From Bacillus sp. X1(2014) (GTDB taxonomy: Bacteria > Bacillota > Bacilli > Bacillales_B > DSM-18226): 64,000 bases of DNA. The stretch is from assembly GCF_007678255.1 (NCBI RefSeq), contig NZ_VEED01000003.1:186001-250000 (forward strand), read 5' to 3'. A program made the translations under genes and the position numbers. Below are positions 43,924 through 54,039 of the stretch, one piece after another (position 1 is the stretch's first letter; each line of letters starts with the position of its first letter). The notes below the pieces were generated by a model, which worked only from the letters and a program-made list of their open reading frames with translations, had not been told where the DNA came from and made no database searches.

Positions 43924-46900
43924 ATGTTTCTAAAACGGTTGGACATTATTGGCTTTAAGTCCTTCGCTGATCGTATAGGTGTTGATTTTGTTCCAGGCGT
44001 AACGGCAGTGGTAGGTCCCAATGGCAGTGGAAAAAGTAATATAACTGATGCCATCCGTTGGGTTTTAGGGGAACAATCAGCTAAATCACTAAGAGGCAGT
44101 AAAATGGAGGATATTATTTTTGGCGGAAGCGACACAAGGAAGCCTCTGAATTTTGCTGAAGTGACACTAACCTTAGATAACCAAGACCAAGGCTTGTCCC
44201 TTGATTATAACGAGGTAAGTGTGACGAGAAGAGTAACACGATCGGGTGAGAGTGAATTCTTAATAAATAAACAGCAATGCCGTCTTAAAGATATTATTGA
44301 TTTATTCATGGATTCTGGGCTGGGACGAGAAGCATTTTCGATTATCAGCCAAGGAAAAGTGGAAGAAATTTTAAATAGTAAAGCAGAAGAACGACGAACG
44401 ATATTTGATGAAGCTGCTGGGGTTCTAAAGTATAAACAGCGTAAGAAAAAAGCGGAAGTGAAATTGTTTGAGACTCAGGACAATTTAAACCGTGTAAATG
44501 ATATACTTCACGAACTCGAAAGCCAAGTTGAGCCATTAAAAATACAGGCATCAATGGCCAAGGATTTTCTGGAGAAAAAAGAGGAACTTGAAAAGTTTGA
44601 AGTTTCCTTAACCGTTTATGAAATCGAGGATCTCCATCAAAAATGGGAAGACCTTTCAAAACAGTTAAAAGTACACCAAGAGGATGAACTCAAAATCTCA
44701 TCTGAACTACAAGTAAAGGAAGCTAAAATTGTTGAAAAAAGAGATCAGATAGCTGCATTCGATGAGTCAATTACTGATCTGCAAAATGTTCTTCTTCATG
44801 CAACAGAGGAACTAGAGAAACTTGAGGGGCGAAAAGAAGTCTTAAAAGAGCGTAAGAAAAATACCTCCCAAAATAAAGAACAGCTTCAAACGAACATCAC
44901 CGAATTAACTGATAAAATTAGCCAGTTAAAAAGGAATCGGGACAGTTTTTCTAAAGCGGTTGAGGACCTTGGAAAGCAAGTAAATCTATTACAAGTCCAA
45001 TTAAAAGAAAAACAGGCAAAGCTGCAGTTATTTAATGAAAATATTGAAGAAAAAATTGAGAACTTAAAAAGTGAATATATTGAAATACTTAATGATCAAG
45101 CTGGCGCAAAAAATGAATTGAAATACATTGATCAGCAGCTTGAACAGCAGGAAAGAAAAAGTTCCCGGCTAGACGTTGAAAATGACAAGTTTATTGAAGA
45201 GCGGCAAATCGCGAAAGGTAAGAAATCAAAAATCCAATCCTCATTAAACGAAATACAACAAAAAATAGAGGACCAAGTCGGTGCTTTTAGAGAAAAGCAG
45301 CGAAAGCTTGAAACATCGAAAAACAATTATCAAAAACAGGAAAAGACTTTATACCAGGCATATCAAATTCTTCAGCAGGCACAGTCAAGAAAAGATATGC
45401 TCGAAGAAATGGAAGAAGATTACTCAGGCTTCTTTCAAGGTGTCAAAGAGGTTCTTAAAGCACGGGGGAAAACCCTTAAGGGAATTGAAGGGGCTGTAGC
45501 GGAACTTGTTACCGTTCCAAAAGAGTATGAAACTGCATTGGAAACTGCTTTTGGCGGGGCACTGCAGCATATTGTGGTGGATAATGAACAAAATGCACGA
45601 TCAGCTATTCAATATTTGAAACAAAATTCTTTTGGCAGGGCTACATTCTTACCTTTAAGTGTCATCAAGGGGCGAGCATTGTCTTCAGTCCAATTATCTT
45701 CAATTCAAAATCATCCATCCTTTATTGGTACAGCCGTCAGTCTTGTGAAATTTGATCCAAAATTTGCGGAGGTTATGAGCAGCCTTCTTGGAAATGTGGT
45801 TATAACGAGAGACTTAAAAGGTGCCAATGAATTAGCAAAAATTCTTCAATACCGCTGCCGGATGGTTACACTTGATGGAGATATCGTCAATCCTGGCGGT
45901 TCAATGACAGGTGGGGCGGTTAAGCAAAAAAACTCTTCTTTATTAACTCGTAAAGGGGAACTTGAGGAATTAAAGGAAAAGTTAATTGTGATGGAAGAAA
46001 AAACAATCCAGTTAGAGAATCTTGTAAAGTCATTAAAAACAGAGGTTCAAGATTTAGAGACTTTGCTGGATGAAATGCGAAAAAATGGCGAAGATTTGAG
46101 ATTAAAGGAACTAACCTTAAAGGGAGACCTTCGCCAAGCAGAGCTTGAAGAAAAAAATATTAATGAACGATTAGCTATTTATGACCTTGAAAAAGGGCAA
46201 TTTTCTGATGAGAAAACAACCCTTACCAATAGAAAAAATGAATTATCTGCATCAATGGATAACTACAAAACTTCTCTAGCAGAATTAGATGCTCAAATAG
46301 CGAAACTTTCGGAACAAAAGTCGATTGATCTGAATTCAAAAGAAGCACTTTCGAATGAAATAAATGATTTAAAAGTTGCTTTTGCCTCCAAGAATGAGCA
46401 GTATATGAGTACACAAGAACGTTTAACACAATTACAAGCGGATTTAGATGAGAGTGAACAAAGGCTTTCTCTGTATAGCGAAGACTTCAATCTGTTATCT
46501 TCGGAAATGACAAACAGTTCATCCGGGGAGGAACAGTTAGAAACAGCTGCAATTAGAAAACAACAGGATAAAGATGCCGCGCTGCAGTTAATTTCTGCAC
46601 GAAGAGAAGAACGCTTAACCTTAAAGACGACATTAGAAGATTTAGAATTGGAAGTAAAAGAATTAAAACGACTTCAGCGTGGGCTGATTGTTGTTTTAAA
46701 AGACGAGGAAGTAAAAATTAACCGTTTGGATGTGGATCTTGAAAACCGTTTTGCCCGCTTAAGGGAAGAATATCTTTTATCGTTTGAAGGTGCTAAGGAG
46801 CAATATCCATTAACCATACCGCTAGAAGAGGCTAGAAAGAAGGTCAAGCTCATCAAACTGGCCATAGAGGAACTTGGAAATGTGAACATCGGAGCGATTG

Positions 46901-47490
46901 ATGAATATGATCGTGTCTCTGAACGATATGAGTTTCTCAATGAACAAAAGACAGATCTCCAAGAGGCCAAAGAAACTCTTTACATGGTAATTGAGGAAAT
47001 GGATGAGGAAATGAAAAAACGCTTTGAACAAACCTTTAATGGTATTCGAGAGCATTTTGAGCCAGTATTCAGGTCACTCTTTGGCGGTGGCAGAGCAGAC
47101 TTGGTACTTACAATACCAGGAGATTTATTAAACACAGGTGTCGAAATTGTTGCACAGCCTCCGGGGAAAAAACTGCAAAATTTAGGCTTATTATCAGGTG
47201 GAGAACGCGCATTAACAGCTATTGCACTCCTCTTTTCAATTTTAAAAGTTCGGCCTGTTCCATTCTGTATTCTTGATGAGGTTGAAGCTGCCTTGGATGA
47301 AGCGAATGTCCAGCGCTTTAGCCAATACCTAAAACGATATAGTAAGGAGACACAATTTATTGTGATTACTCACCGCAAAGGAACGATGGAGGAAGCGGAT
47401 GTACTATATGGGGTCACCATGCAAGAATCAGGCGTCTCAAAGCTTGTATCTGTTCGTCTCGAGGATACCAAAGAGCTTGTTGAAACTTAA
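43924..47490 (+). CDS. smc: chromosome segregation ATPase SMC
   Basis: 1188 residues, full length. Walker A GPNGSGKSNITDAIRW (about 32-47), two long coiled coils (about 165-495 and 680-1020), a hinge at about 500-665 (YSGFFQG to the GG-rich SMTGGAV), signature LLSGGERALTA and Walker B CILDEVEAALDEANV. Forms the ATP-driven SMC-ScpAB ring that condenses and aligns chromosome arms. AGGGAGG precedes ATG 43924. Confidence 0.97.
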   Translation: MFLKRLDIIGFKSFADRIGVDFVPGVTAVVGPNGSGKSNITDAIRWVLGEQSAKSLRGSKMEDIIFGGSDTRKPLNFAEVTLTLDNQDQGLSLDYNEVSVTRRVTRSGESEFLINKQQCRLKDIIDLFMDSGLGREAFSIISQGKVEEILNSKAEERRTIFDEAAGVLKYKQRKKKAEVKLFETQDNLNRVNDILHELESQVEPLKIQASMAKDFLEKKEELEKFEVSLTVYEIEDLHQKWEDLSKQLKVHQEDELKISSELQVKEAKIVEKRDQIAAFDESITDLQNVLLHATEELEKLEGRKEVLKERKKNTSQNKEQLQTNITELTDKISQLKRNRDSFSKAVEDLGKQVNLLQVQLKEKQAKLQLFNENIEEKIENLKSEYIEILNDQAGAKNELKYIDQQLEQQERKSSRLDVENDKFIEERQIAKGKKSKIQSSLNEIQQKIEDQVGAFREKQRKLETSKNNYQKQEKTLYQAYQILQQAQSRKDMLEEMEEDYSGFFQGVKEVLKARGKTLKGIEGAVAELVTVPKEYETALETAFGGALQHIVVDNEQNARSAIQYLKQNSFGRATFLPLSVIKGRALSSVQLSSIQNHPSFIGTAVSLVKFDPKFAEVMSSLLGNVVITRDLKGANELAKILQYRCRMVTLDGDIVNPGGSMTGGAVKQKNSSLLTRKGELEELKEKLIVMEEKTIQLENLVKSLKTEVQDLETLLDEMRKNGEDLRLKELTLKGDLRQAELEEKNINERLAIYDLEKGQFSDEKTTLTNRKNELSASMDNYKTSLAELDAQIAKLSEQKSIDLNSKEALSNEINDLKVAFASKNEQYMSTQERLTQLQADLDESEQRLSLYSEDFNLLSSEMTNSSSGEEQLETAAIRKQQDKDAALQLISARREERLTLKTTLEDLELEVKELKRLQRGLIVVLKDEEVKINRLDVDLENRFARLREEYLLSFEGAKEQYPLTIPLEEARKKVKLIKLAIEELGNVNIGAIDEYDRVSERYEFLNEQKTDLQEAKETLYMVIEEMDEEMKKRFEQTFNGIREHFEPVFRSLFGGGRADLVLTIPGDLLNTGVEIVAQPPGKKLQNLGLLSGGERALTAIALLFSILKVRPVPFCILDEVEAALDEANVQRFSQYLKRYSKETQFIVITHRKGTMEEADVLYGVTMQESGVSKLVSVRLEDTKELVET

Positions 47491-47514
47491 TAAATGTCTT
47501 TGTTAAAAGTCGTA

Positions 47515-47557
47515 GTTGATTGGAGCGGAAAGCGAAGCGCCTGAAGCTAAAATCAAC
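47515..47557 (+). repeat. short derivative of the GC-rich repeat
   Basis: A 43-bp element starting GTTGATTGGAGCGGAA and ending AATCAAC, in the smc-ftsY spacer. Both halves match the two ends of the 150-bp repeats (34191-34340 and 57643-57790), joined at GCGGAA, a hexamer that occurs near both ends of the long copies. Confidence 0.7.
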
Positions 47558-47597
47558 AACTAAGTTTAACATAACAAAATTAATAGGAAGTGATAAA

Positions 47598-48584
47598 ATG
47601 AGTTTTTTTAAAAAGTTAAAAGAAAAAATCACCAAATCAACCGATACAGTTACAGAGAAATTTAAGGAAGGCCTTACAAAGACAAGAAATAATTTTTCAG
47701 GAAAAGTAAATGATCTAGTCGCAAGATACCGCAAAGTAGATGAAGACTTTTTCGAAGAGTTAGAGGAAATCATGATCCAAGCCGATGTCGGTTTTGATAC
47801 CGTAATGAAATTAATAGAAGAGTTGAAAATGGAGGTCAAACGCCAGAACATCCAAGACCCACAGGAAGTTCAAAGCGTAATTTCCGAGAAACTGGTTGAT
47901 ATCTATAATGCTGGTGAAGAGCAATCCTCCAAATTAAACATTCAAGAGAATGGTCTAACTGTTATCTTATTTGTAGGGGTTAATGGTGTTGGGAAAACCA
48001 CCACAATTGGTAAATTAGGTTACAAATTTAAAAATGAAGGAAAGAAAGTACTATTGGCGGCAGGTGATACCTTCCGTGCGGGTGCGATTGAACAACTGGA
48101 AGTTTGGGGAGATAGAGTTGGTGTTGACGTCATCAAGCAAGCAGAAGGTTCAGATCCTGCAGCAGTTATGTATGATGCCATTCAGGCAGCAAAGTCTCGG
48201 AAATCCGATATTTTGTTATGTGACACCGCTGGGCGTTTGCAAAACAAAATAAACCTTATGAAAGAATTAGAGAAGGTTAAGCGTGTCATCGAAAAAGAAG
48301 TTCCTGGAGCGCCGCATGAAGTAATCCTAGTTTTAGATGCAACAACGGGTCAAAACGCGTTAATCCAGGCAAAAACATTTAAAGAAGTGACAAATGTAAG
48401 TGGGATCGTTCTTTCAAAATTGGACGGAACAGCCAAAGGTGGAATCGTTCTTGCGATTCGCAATGAATTAAAAATTCCTGTTAAATTTGTTGGTCTGGGA
48501 GAAAAAATGGATGATCTTCAGGAATTTGATGCAGAGAAATATGTATATGGATTATTTGCGAATGAAATTGAACAAACCGAATAA
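47598..48584 (+). CDS. ftsY: signal recognition particle receptor FtsY
   Basis: SRP receptor GTPase that docks ribosome-nascent chain complexes at the membrane. 328 residues. Short basic N-terminal A region, four-helix N domain, and G domain with GVNGVGKTTTIGKLG (about 133), DTAGR and SKLDGTAKGG. ATG 47598 has AGGAAGTGA upstream; the longer frame from 47520 translates the short repeat and is rejected. It is cotranscribed with rnc and smc in Bacillus. Confidence 0.96.
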   Translation: MSFFKKLKEKITKSTDTVTEKFKEGLTKTRNNFSGKVNDLVARYRKVDEDFFEELEEIMIQADVGFDTVMKLIEELKMEVKRQNIQDPQEVQSVISEKLVDIYNAGEEQSSKLNIQENGLTVILFVGVNGVGKTTTIGKLGYKFKNEGKKVLLAAGDTFRAGAIEQLEVWGDRVGVDVIKQAEGSDPAAVMYDAIQAAKSRKSDILLCDTAGRLQNKINLMKELEKVKRVIEKEVPGAPHEVILVLDATTGQNALIQAKTFKEVTNVSGIVLSKLDGTAKGGIVLAIRNELKIPVKFVGLGEKMDDLQEFDAEKYVYGLFANEIEQTE

Positions 48585-48603
48585 GTGATGTAAAGGGATT
48601 ATC

Positions 48604-48632
48604 TTGACAGATAATGTCTGACCCTGTAAACT
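48604..48632 (+). promoter_or_regulatory. candidate promoter of ylxM-ffh
   Basis: TTGACA at 48604-48609 and TAAACT at 48627-48632 with a 17-bp spacer. Confidence 0.4.
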
Positions 48633-48680
48633 ACTTATGTAAAGGCTTTTCACTTAACATACGTGTTGGAGGGGATTGGC

Positions 48681-49013
48681 ATGCTTGAAAAGACAACACG
48701 AATGAATTATCTTTATGATTTTTATCATTCGTTGTTAACACCAAAGCAGCAAAGCTATATGTCTCTCTATTATTTAGATGATTTCTCATTAGGAGAAATA
48801 GCCGAAGAGTATGATGTCAGTCGACAAGCCGTTTATGATAACATTAAGCGGACCGAGACAATGCTCGAGGAGTATGAAGAAAAGCTGCTGTTATTTCATA
48901 AATTTCAAGAGCGTAGTAAACTTTTAAGAAATGTGAAAGATTTGCTTAACGAGGACGACCCTTCAAAGCAGGCATTGCTAGAAGCTGTTGCCGAGTTGGA
49001 GAATTTAGATTAG
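48681..49013 (+). CDS. ylxM: YlxM/p13-type SRP-associated helix-turn-helix protein
   Basis: 110 residues with a sigma-70 region 4-like helix-turn-helix ([20 protein letters not shown], about residues 36-55). The family member in Streptococcus mutans stimulates SRP; role here inferred from its place before ffh. ATG 48681 is preceded by GGAGGGGA. It is separated from ffh by 12 bases, which hold the ffh RBS. Confidence 0.93.
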   Translation: MLEKTTRMNYLYDFYHSLLTPKQQSYMSLYYLDDFSLGEIAEEYDVSRQAVYDNIKRTETMLEEYEEKLLLFHKFQERSKLLRNVKDLLNEDDPSKQALLEAVAELENLD

Positions 49014-49025
49014 GAGGCGGCATGA

Positions 49026-50378
49026 ATGGCATTTGAAGGATTAGCCGACCGACTGCAGAATACAATTCAGAAAATCCGCGGTAAAGGGAAAGTCTCCGAA
49101 GCGGATGTTAAAGAAATGATGCGGGAAGTGCGTCTCGCTTTACTAGAAGCAGACGTAAACTTTAAGGTAGTTAAAGATTTTGTGAAAAAAGTCAGTGAAC
49201 GTGCCGTTGGGCAGGAAGTACTGAAAAGCTTAACACCAGGACAGCAAATTATTAAAATCGTTAATGAAGAATTAACGGAATTAATGGGTGGAGAACAAAG
49301 CAAAATCGCTGCATCAAATCGTCCCCCTACTGTCATTATGATGGTCGGCTTACAGGGTGCTGGTAAAACGACAACTTCGGGCAAACTTGCTAATTTACTT
49401 CGCAAAAAGTATAACCGCAAGCCATTGCTTGTTGCGGCTGATATTTACCGACCTGCTGCCATTAAACAACTTGAAACCCTTGGTAAACAATTGGACATGC
49501 CCGTTTTCTCACTCGGAGATCAAGTAAGCCCCGTAGAGATTGCTAGGCAGGCTATTGCAAAAGCAAAAGAAGAGCACAATGATTATGTACTCATTGATAC
49601 GGCTGGTCGACTTCATGTGGATGAAGCATTAATGGGTGAGTTAAAAGACATTAAAGAATTGACAAAACCTGATGAAATCTTCTTAGTAGTTGATGCTATG
49701 ACAGGTCAAGACGCAGTCAATGTTGCTCAAAGCTTTAATGAACAACTCGGTCTAACTGGTGTTGTATTAACCAAGTTGGACGGTGATACAAGGGGCGGAG
49801 CTGCGCTATCGATACGCGCTGTTACGCAAACACCGATTAAATTTGTCGGTTTAGGTGAGAAGTTAGACGCTCTTGAACCGTTTCACCCTGAACGGATGGC
49901 ATCAAGGATCCTGGGTATGGGTGACGTGCTTACATTGATTGAAAAAGCACAGGCTAATGTAGATGAAGAAAAAGCCAAAGAGTTGGAACAAAAAATGCGG
50001 ACAGCTTCTTTTACGCTCGAAGACTTTTTGGATCAGCTTGGTCAAGTCCGTAATTTAGGACCGCTTGACGAATTATTAAAGATGATGCCTGGTGCAAACA
50101 AAATCAAAGGGTTAAATAATCTGCAAATTGATGAAAAACAAATTGCCCATGTAGAAGCAATCATCCGTTCAATGACGAAGGCTGAAAAAAATAATCCTGA
50201 GATCTTGAACGCGAAACGGAAAAACCGGATTGCTAAGGGCAGCGGTCGTTCTGTAACAGAAGTAAACCGTTTGTTGAAGCAGTTTGAAGATATGAAAAAA
50301 ATGATGAAACAAATGACTGGAATGCAGCAAAAAGGCAAGAAAAAAGGTGGATTTAAGTTCCCTTTTAATCCATTCTAA
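49026..50378 (+). CDS. ffh: signal recognition particle protein Ffh
   Basis: 450 residues. N domain, G domain with GLQGAGKTTTSGKLA (about 107), DTAGRLHVDE and TKLDGDTRGG, and a methionine-rich M domain (about 305-450) ending in the basic tail KGKKKGGFKFPF. It binds signal sequences and the 4.5S-like scRNA and partners FtsY. AGGAGGCGG precedes ATG 49026. Confidence 0.97.
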   Translation: MAFEGLADRLQNTIQKIRGKGKVSEADVKEMMREVRLALLEADVNFKVVKDFVKKVSERAVGQEVLKSLTPGQQIIKIVNEELTELMGGEQSKIAASNRPPTVIMMVGLQGAGKTTTSGKLANLLRKKYNRKPLLVAADIYRPAAIKQLETLGKQLDMPVFSLGDQVSPVEIARQAIAKAKEEHNDYVLIDTAGRLHVDEALMGELKDIKELTKPDEIFLVVDAMTGQDAVNVAQSFNEQLGLTGVVLTKLDGDTRGGAALSIRAVTQTPIKFVGLGEKLDALEPFHPERMASRILGMGDVLTLIEKAQANVDEEKAKELEQKMRTASFTLEDFLDQLGQVRNLGPLDELLKMMPGANKIKGLNNLQIDEKQIAHVEAIIRSMTKAEKNNPEILNAKRKNRIAKGSGRSVTEVNRLLKQFEDMKKMMKQMTGMQQKGKKKGGFKFPFNPF

Positions 50379-50429
50379 CCTGTTTTATTTTTGAAAAAAT
50401 TGGTAATACTGTATGTAAAGAAAAAACAC

Positions 50430-50458
50430 TTTACAAACTATAAAAGAATTGATAATAT
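50430..50458 (+). promoter_or_regulatory. promoter of the rpsP cluster
   Basis: TTTACA (50430-50435), a 17-bp spacer and TAATAT (50453-50458), about 40 bases before rpsP. Confidence 0.65.
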
Positions 50459-50497
50459 ACTATCTTGTGTGAAACTATTCGGAGGTGCTTTTTTAAA

Positions 50498-50770
50498 ATG
50501 GCAGTAAAAATTCGTTTAAAACGTATGGGAGCTAACAAAACTCCTTTCTATCGTATCGTAGTAGCAGATTCTCGTTCACCACGTGATGGACGTTACATCG
50601 AGGTTGTTGGAACTTATAATCCAGTTGCACAGCCAGCAAAAGTTGAGATCAACGAAGAACTAGCTCTTAAATGGTTACAAGACGGTGCAAAACCATCTGA
50701 TACAGTTCGTAACCTTTTCTCTAACCAAGGCATCATGGAAAAATTCCATAATGCAAAATTAAGTAAGTAA
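50498..50770 (+). CDS. rpsP: 30S ribosomal protein S16
   Basis: 90 residues, [20 protein letters not shown] at the N-terminus. Early-binding 16S rRNA protein. GGAGGTG lies upstream of ATG 50498; a longer frame from TTG 50465 would include the RBS and is rejected. First gene of the rpsP-khpA group. Confidence 0.97.
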   Translation: MAVKIRLKRMGANKTPFYRIVVADSRSPRDGRYIEVVGTYNPVAQPAKVEINEELALKWLQDGAKPSDTVRNLFSNQGIMEKFHNAKLSK

Positions 50771-50781
50771 AACGGTCGACG

Positions 50782-51012
50782 ATGAAACAATTAATCGAAA
50801 CGATTGTTAAGCCCCTTGTAGATTTTCCAGAAGACGTCCATGTGGATGTTAAGGAAGACGACACCCGGATTACTTATCAGCTGTCTGTGAATAAAACAGA
50901 TATGGGGAAAGTGATTGGTAAACAAGGGCGTGTTGCAAAGGCCATTAGAACTGTTGTATATGCAGCAGGATCATCACAACAAAAGAAAATTTTTCTAGAA
51001 ATTGGTGAATAG
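50782..51012 (+). CDS. khpA: KH-domain RNA-binding protein KhpA (YlqC)
   Basis: 76 residues, one KH domain with MGKVIGKQGRVAKAIRT as the GXXG loop region. KhpA pairs with KhpB (Jag) and affects cell division and RNA metabolism in streptococci. Its RBS is poor (no clear GGAGG within 12 bases), so it may be coupled to rpsP, which ends 11 bases earlier. Confidence 0.93.
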   Translation: MKQLIETIVKPLVDFPEDVHVDVKEDDTRITYQLSVNKTDMGKVIGKQGRVAKAIRTVVYAAGSSQQKKIFLEIGE

Positions 51013-51029
51013 CTTTTTGCACCTAGATG

Positions 51030-51059
51030 AAAGGGAGGAATTAATTCCTCCCTTTTTTG
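51030..51059 (+). terminator. terminator after khpA
   Basis: AAGGGAGGAATT/AATTCCTCCCTT is a 12-bp perfect palindrome followed by TTTTTT. It may partly insulate ylqD-rimM-trmD. Confidence 0.9.
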
Positions 51060-51069
51060 CTATAAGAAA

Positions 51070-51095
51070 AGCTCCAGCCCCTAGGCGGTGGAGCT
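51070..51095 (+). repeat. small hairpin before ylqD
   Basis: AGCTCCA and TGGAGCT enclose GCCCCTAGGCGG. No T run follows, so it is not a terminator. The GCCCCT core resembles part of the palindrome at 54040-54152. Confidence 0.4.
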
Positions 51096-51133
51096 AGACA
51101 GAGAAGGGCAGAACTTTTAGGGAGGCATTTTCT

Positions 51134-51529
51134 TTGCAAATCATTCAAACTGTTGTGGTTAAACAAATTCTAACGGAAGATAGTAAGAAAAAATTATTCG
51201 ATCAATATGAGTCTAAAAAACTGCAGCTTCAGCGGGAAAATAGTCAGCTTCAATTTGAGTTGAAGCGGATGGAAAAAACAAAGAATTTTTCACCTGGTGC
51301 ATTGAAGAATCATTTTGAAAAAGAAATCAATAAACGTTTGGAAAAAGAAAAGCTTCTTGAGTTTCAAATCGAACAATTACATATGCTACCTTTAGGCAGT
51401 GAATTAAAGGAAAAGGAAGTCCAGGCGCTTATTGAGGTAAAAGTAGGCGATTCGTGGAATGAACGTCGAGGACAGTCCGAAATCATCATTAAAGACGGTA
51501 TAATAGAGGAAATCAGAGAAGGTGAATAA
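51134..51529 (+). CDS. ylqD: YlqD family protein, unknown function
   Basis: 131 residues. The middle (about 20-85) is charged and heptad-rich, a likely coiled coil ([20 protein letters not shown]). The C-terminal part is a small beta region ending in [15 protein letters not shown]. It starts at TTG 51134 with GGGAGG 8-9 bases upstream. Function not known; always near rimM-trmD in Bacillus. Confidence 0.85.
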   Translation: MQIIQTVVVKQILTEDSKKKLFDQYESKKLQLQRENSQLQFELKRMEKTKNFSPGALKNHFEKEINKRLEKEKLLEFQIEQLHMLPLGSELKEKEVQALIEVKVGDSWNERRGQSEIIIKDGIIEEIREGE

Positions 51530-51533
51530 AGAA

Positions 51534-52052
51534 ATGGAAAAATGGTTTAATGTAGGGAAAATTGTTAACACACAGGGCATTAAGGGGGAAGTCCGGGTTA
51601 TATCAAAAACCGATTTCCCTGAAAAACGCTATAAGGCTGGAAATGTATTATATTTGTTTATGCCAGGTTCAAGTTCGCCGATTGAATTAACAGTCAAAAG
51701 CCACCGAACCCATAAAAATTTTGAATTACTTACATTTGAAGGATTCAACAATATCAATGAGGTAGAAAAGTTTAGAGACGGTATTTTGAAAGTACCTGAA
51801 TCACAACTAGGCACTCTTGAGAAAGATGAATTTTATTACCATGAGATTATTGGGTGTCTTGTTGCGACAACAAAAGGGGAAGAACTTGGAAAAATTTCTG
51901 AAATTCTATCTCCAGGCGCGAATGACGTATGGGTGGTCAAAGGCAAAGGCGGCAAAGAATTACTGATTCCGTACATCCATGATGTAGTTAAGAAAGTAGA
52001 TGTGAAAGAAAAAGTCGTCCTTATCGAACCGATGGAAGGGCTGCTTTCATGA
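51534..52052 (+). CDS. rimM: 16S rRNA processing protein RimM
   Basis: Helps mature the 30S head, binding S19. 172 residues. N-terminal RimM domain ([18 protein letters not shown]) and a C-terminal PRC-barrel ([18 protein letters not shown]). ATG 51534 has AGAAGGTG upstream; GTG 51522 overlaps that RBS and ylqD. ATGA overlap with trmD. Confidence 0.95.
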   Translation: MEKWFNVGKIVNTQGIKGEVRVISKTDFPEKRYKAGNVLYLFMPGSSSPIELTVKSHRTHKNFELLTFEGFNNINEVEKFRDGILKVPESQLGTLEKDEFYYHEIIGCLVATTKGEELGKISEILSPGANDVWVVKGKGGKELLIPYIHDVVKKVDVKEKVVLIEPMEGLLS

Positions 52053-52792
52053 TGCAGATTGATATCCTTACCCTATTCCCGGAAATGTTTTCTGGGGTAT
52101 TTGGTCAATCAATTTTGAATAAAGCGGCTGAAAAATCTGCAGTAAACTATACTGTGATAAATTTTCGTGAGTATGCAGATAACAAACATTCTACTGTTGA
52201 TGATTATCCCTATGGCGGCGGTGCAGGAATGGTATTAAAACCGCAGCCGATCTTTGATGCCGTTTCAGCACTAAGGGAAAAGGCTAAAAGTAAGAATCCA
52301 AGGGTGATTCTTCTTTGCCCCCAAGGTGAACGCTACGAACAGCGAAAAGCTGAGGAATTGTCAAAAGAAGAGCATTTAATTTTTATTTGCGGTCATTATG
52401 AGGGATACGATGAACGGATAAGGGAACATGTGGTAACAGATGAAATTTCGATTGGTGATTATGTCCTGACTGGTGGTGAACTTGGTGCAATGGTGGTAGT
52501 TGATAGTGTAGTCCGCCTACTGCCAGAAGTGTTAGGTAATCAGGAATCACATATGAAAGACTCCTTCAGTACGGGACTGCTAGAACATCCTCACTACACA
52601 AGACCGGCTGACTTCCGTGGCATGAAGGTACCTGAAGTTCTAATATCAGGGAATCATAAGTTAATAGAAGAATGGCGCAATAAAGAAGCATTACGTAGAA
52701 CACTTGTAAGACGCCCAGACCTTTTCGAGAAAATTGAATTAACAGATGAGCAGGAAAAATGGCTTAAAGAAATAAAAAAAGAATACAAGTAG
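52049..52792 (+). CDS. trmD: tRNA (guanine-37-N1)-methyltransferase
   Basis: Makes m1G37, preventing frameshifts. 247 residues, SPOUT knot. [11 protein letters not shown] at the N-terminus, the knot [11 protein letters not shown], and [17 protein letters not shown]. ATGs at 52049 and 52052 are both possible; the first overlaps the rimM stop. Most of the catalytic core sits in the first 165 residues. Confidence 0.97.
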   Translation: MMQIDILTLFPEMFSGVFGQSILNKAAEKSAVNYTVINFREYADNKHSTVDDYPYGGGAGMVLKPQPIFDAVSALREKAKSKNPRVILLCPQGERYEQRKAEELSKEEHLIFICGHYEGYDERIREHVVTDEISIGDYVLTGGELGAMVVVDSVVRLLPEVLGNQESHMKDSFSTGLLEHPHYTRPADFRGMKVPEVLISGNHKLIEEWRNKEALRRTLVRRPDLFEKIELTDEQEKWLKEIKKEYK

Positions 52793-52794
52793 TA

Positions 52795-52823
52795 TTGCAC
52801 GTGCCTAGTAATTATGGTATGAT
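52795..52823 (+). promoter_or_regulatory. promoter of rplS
   Basis: TTGCAC (52795-52800), a 17-bp spacer and TATGAT (52818-52823) with a TG-extended -10. It begins three bases after the trmD stop. Confidence 0.75.
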
Positions 52824-52829
52824 ACTACT

Positions 52830-53282
<453 letters not shown>

Positions 53283-53292
53283 TAAAAAAGAA

Positions 53293-53326
53293 GAAGAGCT
53301 TGCTCGGAAGCAGGCTCTTTTTTATG
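53293..53326 (+). terminator. terminator after rplS
   Basis: AAGAGCTTGC pairs with GCAGGCTCTT (one mismatch) and is followed by TTTTTT. Confidence 0.88.
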
Positions 53327-53409
53327 TATATTGATTACCCATTATAGCTTGTTTTTTAACAAATTATTAAAGTTTGATTAAAAAATATGATCCCATCGTG
53401 TTAAATTTG

Positions 53410-53438
53410 TTGAAGTTATGTAAAATAAGCTTTATAAA
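53410..53438 (+). promoter_or_regulatory. promoter of the signal peptidase gene
   Basis: TTGAAG (53410-53415), a 17-bp spacer and TATAAA (53433-53438), 31 bases before the start codon. Confidence 0.65.
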
Positions 53439-53469
53439 ACTTTTTTTACAGAGATTGGCGGGGATTGTT

Positions 53470-54027
53470 ATGACAAAAAAGAAAAATGAACTGTGGGAAT
53501 GGACAAAAGCCCTTTTGATTGCCGTTATCTTAGCTGCGGTCATTCGTTACTTTTTATTTGCTCCGATTGTTGTCGATGGGTTATCGATGATGCCGACATT
53601 GAAGGACCAGGATCGGATGATAGTAAATAAATTTAGTTACAATATTGGTGAGCCAAAGCGATTTGATATCATTGTCTTTCATGCTCCAGAGCAAAAGGAT
53701 TACATAAAGCGCGTAATTGGACTGCCCGGCGACACCATTGAGTATAAAGATGATACATTATATGTTAATGGAAAAGCGTATAAAGAACCATATTTGGATA
53801 AGTATAAAAAAGAAGTACAAGATGGACCATTAACAGATGCATTCACTTTGGAAGAAAAAATAGGTCGAAAAACAGTTCCAGAAGGTGAATTGTTTGTGAT
53901 GGGCGACAATCGTCGTTTCAGTAAAGATAGTCGTCACATTGGGACCGTTCCATATAGTAAAATAATCGGTAAGACAAGCTTTGTTTACTGGCCTTTAAAT
54001 GATGCACATATCGTAACAGTGAAATAA
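53470..54027 (+). CDS. sipS: type I signal peptidase
   Basis: Membrane serine peptidase that cleaves Sec signal peptides. 185 residues. One N-terminal membrane helix (about 12-32), nucleophile serine in DGLSMMPTL, catalytic lysine in DYIKRVIGLPGD, and GDNRRFSKDSRHIG. The residue before the serine is Leu where many family members have Asp/Glu/Asn. ATG 53470 follows GGCGGGG; upstream codons overlap the promoter. The exact sip paralogue cannot be decided. Confidence 0.92.
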   Translation: MTKKKNELWEWTKALLIAVILAAVIRYFLFAPIVVDGLSMMPTLKDQDRMIVNKFSYNIGEPKRFDIIVFHAPEQKDYIKRVIGLPGDTIEYKDDTLYVNGKAYKEPYLDKYKKEVQDGPLTDAFTLEEKIGRKTVPEGELFVMGDNRRFSKDSRHIGTVPYSKIIGKTSFVYWPLNDAHIVTVK

Positions 54028-54039
54028 AATTTACTATCC

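Noticed and set aside
47520..47597. N-terminal extension of ftsY
   Set aside because: It translates the 43-bp repeat; ATG 47598 has the RBS and gives the family N-terminus.
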